Positions 17,611 through 25,281 of a stretch of 64,000 nt of DNA are shown here, piece after piece (positions within the stretch are counted from its first letter, which is position 1; each line of letters starts with the position of its first letter). The translations under genes were made by a program, and so were the position numbers. Origin of the DNA: an uncultured Lacticaseibacillus sp. (GTDB taxonomy: Bacteria; Bacillota; Bacilli; Lactobacillales; Lactobacillaceae). The notes beneath the pieces were generated by a model. The model did not search any database and was not told the DNA's origin. It saw nothing but the letters and a program-made list of their open reading frames with translations. The DNA lies in assembly GCA_934370925.1 (NCBI GenBank), contig CAKRNG010000009.1:1-64000 (forward strand), read 5' to 3'.

Positions 17611-17772
17611 GTGGGTGCGCCATAAGTCCAAGGCACACGAACATTACATCCAGTCGCGTGCCAGAAGACTGCCCCCTAACATACAAAGCAGGCCCGGTAG
17701 AAATCCTAAGTTCGGGATTTCCACCGGGCCTGCTTTGTATACCGGGGCCAAACCGTCTTCTGGCGCAGCCTC
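17611..17772 (+). repeat. Dispersed palindromic repeat family A, copy 2
   Basis: Full-length copy: left flank starting GTGCGCCATAAGTCCAAGGC, a CCAGAAGACTGCC block, a hairpin 17681-17740, then ACCGGGGCCAAACCGTCTTCTGGCGCA. The outer GCCAGAAGAC and GTCTTCTGGC blocks also pair, giving an outer stem around the inner hairpin. It lies between the decarboxylase and MarR genes. Confidence 0.85.
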
Positions 17773-17815
17773 CGTGTTGCACATTGCGAATTATAACTAG
17801 CTTCTGCTACACTAA

Positions 17816-17837
17816 CCTGTGTGGTCGACCACACAGG
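17816..17837. promoter_or_regulatory. Perfect 22-bp palindromic operator before marR
   Basis: CCTGTGTGGTC followed by its exact reverse complement, overlapping the ribosome site of the MarR gene. A related site (TGTTGCCGGCCACA, 19033-19046) lies in the azoreductase upstream region. Confidence 0.8.
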
Positions 17838-17845
17838 AGGAAAAC

Positions 17846-18280
17846 ATGATTGTCTTTGATGATTACCCGCTCGGTGCTGCCGTTCTAAAGATTTTCAGCG
17901 CCCATTTAACACGTTCAGAACCCGCCATCCGCGCCCTAGGTCTCTACCCCGGACAAGAAATGATTTTGATGGCGTTATTACGCGACGACAAGCAATCGCA
18001 AAGTGCCCTCGTGCAACAGCTCAACGTTGACCACTCGACCGTGGCAAAATCCGTTTCACGCTTGCTCAAAATCGGCATTGTGTCGACGGAGAAATCCACT
18101 GTCGATAAACGTGTTTCGCTGGTCACCCTAACCCCAAAAGGCAGAGCGCTTGCGGAACAGGTTCGCACCATCTGCCGCGATATTGAGGAATCCTCGCTAA
18201 TCGGTATCACAGATGAAGACCAAGCCGCGTTCCTACGCGTTGCAGATAAAATCATTCACAATTTGAAAAACCAGGACTAA
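17846..18280 (+). CDS. MarR-family transcriptional regulator
   Basis: A 144-residue winged-helix protein of the MarR family: dimer helices at both ends, recognition helix around QLNVDHSTVAKSVSRLLKIG and wing with DKRVSLVTLTPKGRAL. MarR proteins are ligand- or redox-sensitive repressors. The start at 17846 has an AGGAGG site and lies eight bases after a perfect 22-bp palindrome, so autoregulation is expected. The next gene downstream, convergent, is an azoreductase with a similar operator, its likely target. Confidence 0.9.
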   Translation: MIVFDDYPLGAAVLKIFSAHLTRSEPAIRALGLYPGQEMILMALLRDDKQSQSALVQQLNVDHSTVAKSVSRLLKIGIVSTEKSTVDKRVSLVTLTPKGRALAEQVRTICRDIEESSLIGITDEDQAAFLRVADKIIHNLKNQD

Positions 18281-18307
18281 CATCCTGAGTAGAAAAATAA
18301 CACAATA

Positions 18308-18345
18308 GCGGTGTTGGGGGTAAATTCCCTCAGCACCGTTTTTGT
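18308..18345 (+). terminator. Terminator after marR
   Basis: GCGGTGTTGGGGG pairs imperfectly with CCCTCAGCACCG, followed by TTTTTG. Confidence 0.75.
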
Positions 18346-18376
18346 TATCTTCTAACCGCTTTGTGCTGCTCTGTTT
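18344..18376 (-). repeat. Dispersed repeat family B, copy 3 (partial)
   Basis: On the minus strand CAGAGCAGCACAAAGCG followed by AGAAGATAAC, matching copy 2. It ends at the base before the azoreductase stop codon, as copy 1 abuts serA. Confidence 0.55.
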
Positions 18377-18997
18377 CTAAAACTTCGCCGCAACCTTCTT
18401 GGCCTGCTCTTCAGCTGCCGTAACAATTTCTTGCGCCTGATCGGGGAAATGGTCCATGCCTTCAACTGCGATTTTAGTCACTTCATCAACACCCAGATAA
18501 GTCATGGCGTCGTAAACATACTGTGTGCCGTCATCCTTACCGTCATAACGACCGCCTGCCGCTTGAATGTGGACGACCTTTTTACCCGGCACAAGCGCAA
18601 CGTGACCCGTTGCTGTGTAACGGAATGTCTCCTGCACAACCGTAATGGCATCCACCCAGCTCTTTAACTGCGCCGGAATACTCAGGTTCCACATGGGATT
18701 CGCAATCACGATTTTGTCGGCAGCTTTGAACTGTGCGAGCGCATTGTCAAATTGTCCCAATGCTCGTTGCGTTGCTTCGGGTAAATCCGTAAATGCCGTC
18801 CCCGCAGCAACCTGTCCCCATGCCGTTATCATCGCACCATCCAACGCCGGAAATTCGGGCGCAAACAAATCCAGCGTCTGAATCTGATCTTCCGGATTGG
18901 CTACGCGGTAAGCTTCCATGAACACATCCAAAATATGAACTGACCGCGAGCGCGTCGCATCAAAGGGGTGCGCCTTAATCACCAAAACACGTTTCAT
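18377..18997 (-). CDS. FMN-dependent NADH:azoreductase / NAD(P)H oxidoreductase
   Basis: A flavodoxin-like NAD(P)H dehydrogenase of 206 residues. The N-terminal KVLVIKAHP-like strand (VLVIKAHPFDATRSRSV) binds the FMN phosphate; NPMWNLSIPAQLKSWVD and the AAGGRYDGKDDG region match AzoR enzymes, which reduce azo dyes and quinones. The start at 18997 has a GGAGA site; an upstream in-frame extension of 39 residues is unsupported. Probably repressed by the neighbouring MarR protein and induced by electrophiles. Confidence 0.88.
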   Translation of the reverse strand: MKRVLVIKAHPFDATRSRSVHILDVFMEAYRVANPEDQIQTLDLFAPEFPALDGAMITAWGQVAAGTAFTDLPEATQRALGQFDNALAQFKAADKIVIANPMWNLSIPAQLKSWVDAITVVQETFRYTATGHVALVPGKKVVHIQAAGGRYDGKDDGTQYVYDAMTYLGVDEVTKIAVEGMDHFPDQAQEIVTAAEEQAKKVAAKF

Positions 18998-19020
18998 TTG
19001 CTTTATCTCCGTATCTATCA

Positions 19021-19082
19021 TGTTGGCCAATATGTTGCCGGCCACATTGATAGCATACGCTGTTAATACGTGGTCGGCAACC
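19021..19082. promoter_or_regulatory. MarR-type operator candidates upstream of azoreductase
   Basis: TGTTGCCGGCCACA (19033-19046) agrees with the core TGTGGTCGACCACA of the marR palindrome at 11 of 14 positions, and CGTGGTCGGCAACC (19069-19082) keeps one half-site. Confidence 0.55.
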
Positions 19083-19184
19083 TTTATTTTGTGTAAGGCA
19101 GACGCAAGCGCCATTAAAAAAGCTACCTCCGTTTAGAAGGTAGCCAATATTGTTATTGATTGAACGACTTTGGATTCTGGTCGT

Positions 19185-19616
19185 TTACCGTTTAACCAAA
19201 TGATCAATCGGGTACGGCTTGCCGAATCCGTCAAGCTGATCCGTCGTTGCCACCGTGAATCCATGCTTCAAATAAAACCGCTTTGCATGGTCATTTTGCG
19301 CATTTACGTCAATTCGGTTAATTCCGGCGTGCTGAATCAACCAAGTTAAGATTGCGTGACCGTATCCCCGCCCGATGAAATCAGGATCGAGGAAGAGCAT
19401 GACGAGCTCCGTACCTTGCGTGCCACTAAATCCCACCATGTGCGTGCCATCAGACCACACTAGCAAATCAACCGCGCCTAAACTTTCAGGGACAATTTTC
19501 TTGTAAAATTCGATATCACGTTCCGCCAAAAAGTTGTGCGTTTGCTTCACGGATTTTTCCCAGACAGCCAGAATAACCGGCTAGTCTTGTTCAGTTGCAA
19601 TCGTATGGGTTAACAT
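19185..19616 (-). pseudogene. GNAT acetyltransferase gene with an in-frame amber codon
   Basis: From an ATG at 19616 with a good AAGGAG site the frame reads MLTHTIATEQD, then TAG (19581-19583), then continues without shift as PVILAVWEKSVKQTHNFLAE and a complete GNAT domain to 19185 (acetyl-CoA loop FIGRGYGHAI; FYLKHGF). YjaB-like GNAT proteins start about 25 residues before the VxxTHxFL motif, so the ATG at 19616 is the natural start and the amber codon breaks it. A shorter product from the GTG at 19550 is possible but would lack the first strand and has no good ribosome site. Likely a recent inactivation. Confidence 0.75.
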
Positions 19617-19678
19617 AATGAATTCTCCTTGTTTAGTGTGTGATTAACCATCATTTTGGCTATACCCACCACACAAAC

Positions 19679-20158
19679 TCACTTATGATAAGGCCGCCCC
19701 GCATTAATCATAAACGCCCGATAAATTTGTTCAATCAGTACCAACCGCATCAGCTGGTGCGGCAAGGTTAGTTTACCGAAACTAAGCGTATCATTTGCGC
19801 GTTTCATCACGTCACTAGACAATCCCAATGATCCCCCAATCACAAAGGTAATATCGGGATGACCATACGTGCCTAAATCTGCAATCTCTTTGGCGAACGC
19901 CTCGCTTGGCCGCTGCTTCCCCTCAATTGCCAAGGCGATTACGTGTTCCTTATCCTTAATTTTGCTCAGGATGCGCTCACCTTCCTTAGCCTTAACTTCC
20001 AACATTTCAGAATCGGACAGGGTCTCCGGTGCCTTTTCATCCGCAACTTCAACAATCTCAACCTTTGCGAACGCGCCAAGACGTTTCTTGTATTCCTCAA
20101 TTCCAGCCTTGAAGTATTTTTCCTTCAGCTTACCGACACCAATAATCTTTATATTCAC
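19679..20158 (-). CDS. rlmH: 23S rRNA (pseudouridine1915-N3)-methyltransferase
   Basis: A SPOUT methyltransferase of 159 residues, the standard length. It methylates pseudouridine 1915 in helix 69 of 23S rRNA within the 70S ribosome. [16 protein letters not shown] at the start, [15 protein letters not shown] (SAM-binding knot) and the C-terminal [19 protein letters not shown]...PYHK are hallmarks. In lactobacilli rlmH usually sits next to htrA; here about 20 kb separates them. Confidence 0.97.
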   Translation of the reverse strand: MNIKIIGVGKLKEKYFKAGIEEYKKRLGAFAKVEIVEVADEKAPETLSDSEMLEVKAKEGERILSKIKDKEHVIALAIEGKQRPSEAFAKEIADLGTYGHPDITFVIGGSLGLSSDVMKRANDTLSFGKLTLPHQLMRLVLIEQIYRAFMINAGRPYHK

Positions 20159-20245
20159 GTGATTTCACCTCATGCTGATTTTTTGTATTTCCCGGGAAAT
20201 ATTTATCACCCGTAAACCTTTCATATACGCACACGTCGTTTTTCC

Positions 20246-21409
20246 TCAAGTTCGACGCGGAAATAAAATAACATTATCGAACTTTCTGACTGCACTTTGT
20301 CGTTGATATTTATCAAAAAAATTCGCGTCTAACGCAAATAGTTGTGTTACGAATACTGGCGTGATTTTTAATTGGTGCATAAGTGCCCCAACTGTCAGCA
20401 CGTGTTTGTCAAACAAAAGTGCCGTCAACGCCCGTAATCTACCTGGACGAACTGGCACCAATTTGTCATCCAGAGGTTCCATTGTTTGATACCCCTTCTT
20501 TGTGCGCTGACCAAAGAAATAACGTAATTCTTGATAGCTCATTAAGCCTAGTGCGCGGGCGTGCATTGCCATTGCCGTTATCGATACCTGATAATGCTGT
20601 TTCATATCCAAATAAGCGTCCGGATTGGAGCGACGCGACAAATGTGAAAAGTCATCGGTAAACGATTCAACAGGTAATAATAGTTCCGCAGCAAACAGAT
20701 GCGCCTCATTCTCAATTTCCTTATGTTCTTTGACCGTCAAAATTTCAAAATCAAGCGTTGTGTGCAGAAAGAGATGCCCTAATTCATGTGCTAAATCAAA
20801 ATTATGACGAACAGCCGACTTTTTTTCTGACCCCAAGACAATCCAAGCACGGCCACTGTCAGTTATCGTTGAATACGCATCGATTTGTTCGCCAAACTTT
20901 TTTTCAACAACGTAAACACCCATTCGTTCCACTTTTGCCATTAAATCGCGATTATCCGTTAACGCCATCTGCTGCCGTACAACATTCGCAATCATACGTA
21001 TCCGCGCCGGCGTATTTTCACCAGGCATTATTTGCTGCACCTTCTGATACAACGTTCGAAACCCAGTCTGGTCCCCCGTTACAAAACGTTCAAAATACGT
21101 CACCAACGCATCCGCAAAGTTTAAATAACTAGCTTCCATCTTCGTTTTCTTTCGACTAGAGCGATCTTTTGCGCGATAAGCAATATTTGCTTCGTGAACC
21201 ACCACGCTAGGCGCACTTCCTGTCATTAAAAACGCTGGTCTAACATTAAACATCTCTTGTATTGTCTGCAATGTAACACTTTTGGGCATGGTAGATTCCG
21301 TTTCATACTGCCAAATTGCTTGTTCTGTCACTTCTAGTTTTTCACTCAATTCCTTACGCGAATAACCATTTAATTCTCGAAGTGCTTGTAACTTTGACCC
21401 AATAAACAT
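20246..21409 (-). CDS. XRE regulator with ImmA/IrrE-type metallopeptidase domain
   Basis: Residues 1-60 are a helix-turn-helix (GYSRKELSEKLEVTEQAIWQYE). The centre carries the zinc motif HELGH (208-212) and a downstream ENEAHLFAAELLLP glutamate, the signature of ImmA/IrrE (COG2856) proteases. These cleave repressors in mobile elements or stress circuits. The HTH-plus-protease fusion suggests self-contained regulation. The neighbours are a small overlapping ORF upstream and a degenerate recombinase, so a relic of an integrated element is plausible. Confidence 0.87.
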   Translation of the reverse strand: MFIGSKLQALRELNGYSRKELSEKLEVTEQAIWQYETESTMPKSVTLQTIQEMFNVRPAFLMTGSAPSVVVHEANIAYRAKDRSSRKKTKMEASYLNFADALVTYFERFVTGDQTGFRTLYQKVQQIMPGENTPARIRMIANVVRQQMALTDNRDLMAKVERMGVYVVEKKFGEQIDAYSTITDSGRAWIVLGSEKKSAVRHNFDLAHELGHLFLHTTLDFEILTVKEHKEIENEAHLFAAELLLPVESFTDDFSHLSRRSNPDAYLDMKQHYQVSITAMAMHARALGLMSYQELRYFFGQRTKKGYQTMEPLDDKLVPVRPGRLRALTALLFDKHVLTVGALMHQLKITPVFVTQLFALDANFFDKYQRQSAVRKFDNVILFPRRT

Positions 21410-21530
21410 TAACGATGCTCCTGTTTTGTACCGGTCTCTCGACGTTGTTCCGTACCAGTGCTAATTTCATAACCAAACCATCAACAGTTCGTTGTGCCAT
21501 TAACTCAGGAAATTCGAAATCACTCATCAT
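21354..21530 (-). CDS. Small ORF overlapping the HTH-protease gene
   Basis: Fifty-eight codons starting ATGATG at 21530 with an AGGAAG site and overlapping the HTH-protease start by 56 bases in another frame. The first 37 residues (MSDFEFPELMAQRTVDGLVM and on) look protein-like; the overlapped tail does not. The downstream gene's ribosome site (AGGAG) lies within it, so coupling is possible. No family recognised. Confidence 0.4.
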   Translation of the reverse strand: MMSDFEFPELMAQRTVDGLVMKLALVRNNVERPVQNRSIVNVYWVKVTSTSRIKWLFA

Positions 21531-21700
21531 CACGCTTCCTCGTAGAATTCACCCTTGAATTTTAGCATAGAATTTAAAGTCGAACCGCAAATTCAGTCGT
21601 TTTTTTAAAGCAATAATTACGTGAGGCACGCAAAACCATTTTCTTGACGTCACGCTAGCCTTCTTGATACACATGAGTCGACAACTAGCGAGTACGCAAC

Positions 21701-21735
21701 ATCGCCAGTAGTTTCTTTAGGAAACTACTGGCGAT
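21701..21735. terminator. 15-bp perfect hairpin after the recombinase-like gene
   Basis: ATCGCCAGTAGTTTC (21701-21715) pairs with 21721-21735 across a 5-base loop. No clear U tract on either strand; it lies in a gene-free stretch from 21531 to 21825 that otherwise shows nothing. Confidence 0.5.
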
Positions 21736-21825
21736 TAAGAAAACGCTTTTACAAAAATTTTCCGCCCATTTGCCGCCAAAAAACGCCTACAAATCAGCAT
21801 TCCTGCTCATCTATAGACGTTCACC

Positions 21826-22462
21826 TTACTGCGCACGTGGCATTTCTCGGAACCCCACGATGAGGTCGCCATTTTCCTGTGCGTACTCTTTAATTCGGTA
21901 AATCTGCTTGCGGTTAATCCCAACTGCCTTCGCAATTTGCGTCACGGGTAACCTCGCCGTGAGCATATCCAGCACATCACGATAGATGGCACGCTTCTGC
22001 GGGTTCGACGAATCTGGCGCGTACTCACGCTTGCGACCGCGATCACCATGTGGGCGTTCATCTACCGCTAAGTTTGCCGGTTTAATCAGGTTTTGGTGCT
22101 TCATGTACCCTGATAAATCCCGAATCGCACACGTTAACTGCCAGCGTTCGCTCGCATCATGTACCGCCGTGAAGCTCGGGAAGTTGAGGATGTTTAAGCT
22201 CGTGTTGCGCGCGCAAACAGCATCCAACGCCGCACTCAGATCGCAATTATCATCCCCGAACTGGGCCAAACTCGTCACGACGATTTCATCACCGGTATGT
22301 ATGTATGACAACATCTCGCAGAAGCCTGGCCGTTCCACTGTTGGCAGTTTTGCCGAATCAGTGAATATTTTGCGTGCACCAGCTTTCTGGAGAAGTGAAA
22401 AATCTCCGTCTTTGTACTTCTGATTAGATTTACTCCAACTGTATCCGATTATAATGATTGTT
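21826..22462 (-). pseudogene. Degenerate serine recombinase (resolvase) homologue
   Basis: The reading frame starts with IIIGYSWSKSNQKYKDGDF, the resolvase N-terminal strand, near 22462, keeps the resolvase core (LQKAGARKIF, MLSYIHTGDEIVVTSL) and ends in a DNA-binding helix-turn-helix (VTQIAKAVGINRKQIYRIKEYA). There is no ATG, GTG or TTG at the natural start, only ATC/ATT/ATA codons after an AGGAGG; the first ordinary start is the internal GTG at 22338. The catalytic arginines of the DRLGR motif are replaced (AQFGD), and the usual RVS serine context is lost. So it is either a dead recombinase or a repurposed DNA-binding protein. Confidence 0.7.
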
Positions 22463-22861
22463 CGCCCCTTTCCTCCTAAATCATTAATTAACTATGAGTA
22501 CCTTTATCATAAATTTAACTTAATTTTGTGTCAATACCCTCATTTACGTAATGACACGAACTTCGACACACCAAGCGCACCATATTGCACCGTACATTGA
22601 TTAAAGTTGATTATCCGTATTTAATTTAAAAGTGTACATTCATTGGTCACTTCTCAGATTATTCTCCTTTCTGATTTAAGCATTTTCAAAACAAACGAAC
22701 ATTAACGAAAAGGGCTAACGTTTTATTCGTTATTAATAATGAGCGACATTTGCAATAAACCCCCTTTTTTAATGCGCTTAAGATTTTTTTCAAAAACGTG
22801 TTGTTTACTATAGAAATTAAGTGCAAAATTAAGCCTGTTAAGCCTTCGAAAGGACGTTCTT
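22463..22861. other. AT-rich intergenic region, 400 bases
   Basis: Lies between the recombinase relic and the first permease gene, which diverge. AT-rich with no ORF worth calling. It should hold the permease promoter; I see no confident -35/-10 or operator. Confidence 0.4.
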
Positions 22862-23971
22862 ATGGCAGCATTCAAGACTATCGTCAAAGACCGTGTGTTC
22901 CAAATCGCAGCAATCATTGCCGTCATCAGTTTATTCTTTGCACGACCAAAGATGGCTGACATCAGTTTCACCACCCTGTGGTCACTGATTGGGATGATGA
23001 CCGTTCTGCAGATATTCGAGCACTTACACGTACTCGATTTCCTCGCTTACCGAATGACGACCGGCGCGAACAACGCCCGCCAGCTAACTGGTTTCTTCGT
23101 CGTTCTATCTTTCTTCGCTGCCATGTTCTTAACGAACGATATGGCGGTACTTACCTTTATGCCATTGTATTTGCGCATTGCGCGCAAGCTTAAATTACCT
23201 GAAGTTGTCCCCGCAACCGCCATTGCGATTGCGGCCAACACCGGGAGCTACATGACCCCGTTTGGGAATACGCACAATATTTTCCTGATGGCGACATTCC
23301 ACATTCCGTTGATCGACTTCATGAAGTGGGTCATCCCCTTGTTTATCGTCTGTGCGCTTTTCCTTGCCGGTATGTTGTGGTTCGTGAAACCCATCCCTGT
23401 TCCGCGCGTCCCCGCTGAGGATTTGCGGATTAACACACGGCTGACCGGTTTCACCACCGTGATTGCGTTGATTGTCTTCGCATCCGTTCTTGATTTCATC
23501 CCCGCTTGGGTTGCCGCAATTATCGCAATCGCCTACTCCTTGTTGGTGGATTACAAAATTCTGGAGAACGTCGACTACGCGATTGTCTTCACGTTCGCTG
23601 CATTCTTCATCATCGTCAGCGACATCAAGCAGGTTCCTGCCGTTTCGAATCTGTTGCACACAATCATCCACGGTCCAACCTCTGTTTACCTGACCAGCAT
23701 CGCGACGTCGCAGTTCATCTCGAACGTGCCAGCCACCGTGCTCGTCTCCCAGTTCACGCACCACCTTGCCGCCCTGTTTTATGGTTCCAACATCGGGGGG
23801 CTAGGCACCATGGTGGCAAGTATGTGCAACCTGCTTGCGTTCAAGCAGTTCGGTACGTACGCCAGCCATGAAAAACGCCACAAGTTCTTCGTTCCATTCT
23901 TGGTACTGAACTTCATTGGCCTCATCATTATCGGCGGTCTCTGTTACTTCGCCGTTCTATATTTCGACTAG
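22862..23971 (+). CDS. Ion-transporter superfamily permease (ArsB/NhaD/CitMHS-like), copy 1
   Basis: A 369-residue integral membrane protein with about 10-11 hydrophobic segments and the two-fold pseudo-repeat of the IT superfamily: MFLTNDMAVLTFMP and GSYMTPFGNTHNIFLM in the first half, SQFISNVPATVLVSQF and IGGLGTMVASMCNLLAFK in the second. Members carry arsenite, Na+, citrate or other carboxylates; the substrate here is unknown. The ribosome site is GAAAGGAC. A paralogue of identical length follows, so this is a tandem duplication. Confidence 0.82.
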   Translation: MAAFKTIVKDRVFQIAAIIAVISLFFARPKMADISFTTLWSLIGMMTVLQIFEHLHVLDFLAYRMTTGANNARQLTGFFVVLSFFAAMFLTNDMAVLTFMPLYLRIARKLKLPEVVPATAIAIAANTGSYMTPFGNTHNIFLMATFHIPLIDFMKWVIPLFIVCALFLAGMLWFVKPIPVPRVPAEDLRINTRLTGFTTVIALIVFASVLDFIPAWVAAIIAIAYSLLVDYKILENVDYAIVFTFAAFFIIVSDIKQVPAVSNLLHTIIHGPTSVYLTSIATSQFISNVPATVLVSQFTHHLAALFYGSNIGGLGTMVASMCNLLAFKQFGTYASHEKRHKFFVPFLVLNFIGLIIIGGLCYFAVLYFD

Positions 23972-23993
23972 CTAACAACTAAACACATCAACC

Positions 23994-24029
23994 AAAGAGG
24001 CATCCGCCATTGGTGGTCGCCTCTTTTTT
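23994..24029 (+). terminator. Terminator between the tandem permeases
   Basis: AAGAGGC...GCCTCTT with an inner CGCC/GGTGG stem and TTTTTT tail, 30 bases before the second permease start. It should uncouple or reduce expression of copy 2. Confidence 0.8.
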
Positions 24030-24059
24030 ATGTTTACCCGCTCGCGAAAGGAAAGTTCA

Positions 24060-25169
24060 ATGTCCATCGTTAAACCTATCATCAAAGACCGTGTCTTCCA
24101 GATAGCAGCAGTCATCGCTATCCTAAGCCTCTTCTTGGCGCGACCACGGCTCGCAGATATCAACTTCACAACGCTATGGTCCCTGCTCGGGATGATGACC
24201 GTTATCCAAATTTTTGAATACCTACACGTGCTTGATTTCCTCGCGTACCGGCTCACATCCGGCGCCCACACCGCACGCCAACTTACCTGGTTCTTCGTGC
24301 TTTTGTCGTTTGTTGCGTCCATGTTCTTAACGAACGACATGGCGGTTTTGACCTTCATGCCGCTTTACCTGCGCGTGGCCCGGAAGCTGGATCTCCCCGA
24401 GATTATTCCCGCCGCTGCAATTGCGATGGCTGCGAACTTGGGGAGCTTCATGACCCCGTTTGGAAATTCCCACAATATCTTCCTGATGTCGAAGTTCAAG
24501 ATTTCACTCGTGGACTTCGGTCTGTGGGTTCTACCACTGCTGGCAATTAGCCTGATTTTCTTGGGCGCAATGATGTTCTTCATCACGCCTAAAGAAGTGC
24601 CCGTGGTACCCGTTCAGGATTTGCGCGTTAACCCACGTTTGACCACGTTCACCTGTATCGTGGCCGTTCTGGTCTTCATCTCCGTCTTCGGCATTATCCC
24701 TCCTTGGGTTGCGGCCCTCGCAACCGTGGCATTCGCGGCGGCGCTCGACCGGAAAATTCTCAAGGAAGTCGACTACGGCATTATCTTTACCTTCATCGCC
24801 TTCTTCGTGATTGTGAGCGATATTCAACAAGTACCACTCGTGGCGACCACGCTACACTCCCTGGAACACAGTGCAACCAGTGTATACCTGACCAGTATCG
24901 TGACGTCACAGGTTATGTCGAACGTACCCGCAACGGTCCTAGTTGCGCAGTTCACCAACCACGTCGCCGCCCTGTTCTACGGGACGAACATCGGGGGAAT
25001 GGGGACCATGATTGCCAGCCTGTGTAACTTGCTCGCATTCAAACAGTTCGGCCTCTACGCCAGCCACGAGAAGCGCCTCAAGTTCTTCCTGCCCTTCGCC
25101 CTAATCAACTTCGCAGGGCTCGCAGTTATCGGGGGCGTTTGTTACTTCGCGGTGTTGTATTTTAGCTAG
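24060..25169 (+). CDS. Ion-transporter superfamily permease (ArsB/NhaD/CitMHS-like), copy 2
   Basis: Also 369 residues and alignable end to end with copy 1 without gaps; the same motifs occur (MFLTNDMAVLTFMP, TPFGNSHNIFLM, SNVPATVLVAQF, GTMIASLCNLLAFK). Substitutions are spread through loops and helices, so the duplication is not recent. I use the ATG at 24060, which has a GAAAGGAAAG site; an upstream extension would start inside the terminator. No ATPase or regulator is linked. Different substrates or affinities for the two copies are possible. Confidence 0.82.
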   Translation: MSIVKPIIKDRVFQIAAVIAILSLFLARPRLADINFTTLWSLLGMMTVIQIFEYLHVLDFLAYRLTSGAHTARQLTWFFVLLSFVASMFLTNDMAVLTFMPLYLRVARKLDLPEIIPAAAIAMAANLGSFMTPFGNSHNIFLMSKFKISLVDFGLWVLPLLAISLIFLGAMMFFITPKEVPVVPVQDLRVNPRLTTFTCIVAVLVFISVFGIIPPWVAALATVAFAAALDRKILKEVDYGIIFTFIAFFVIVSDIQQVPLVATTLHSLEHSATSVYLTSIVTSQVMSNVPATVLVAQFTNHVAALFYGTNIGGMGTMIASLCNLLAFKQFGLYASHEKRLKFFLPFALINFAGLAVIGGVCYFAVLYFS

Positions 25170-25179
25170 GCTGTGCAAA

Positions 25180-25274
25180 AAGACGGGTTGGCGCGCGACT
25201 AGATATAACGTACATCCTTTTAAGACAAAGAGGCCTCACAGAAATTCCGTTTGGAATTTCTGTGAGGCCTCTTT
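25180..25274 (-). repeat. Family A fragment plus 22-bp perfect hairpin
   Basis: Contains a decayed left flank (GCGCGACTAGATATAACGT) in inverted orientation, followed by a hairpin with arms 25227-25248 and 25253-25274. The inner AGAAATTCC/GGAATTTCT pair equals that of the hairpin at 3443. It sits between the convergent permease and purD genes, eight bases after the purD stop, and may end the purine operon. Confidence 0.7.
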
Positions 25275-25281
25275 ATTTAAA

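Noticed and set aside
17615..17849. Frames of 60-96 codons reading through the family A repeats (also at 42398, 39371 and 61119)
   Set aside because: They exist because the palindromic repeat is stop-poor; similar peptides appear in each copy by shared DNA, not by selection for protein.
3443..25274. CRISPR array from repeated palindromes
   Set aside because: Copies are dispersed kilobases apart with no regular spacers and no cas genes.
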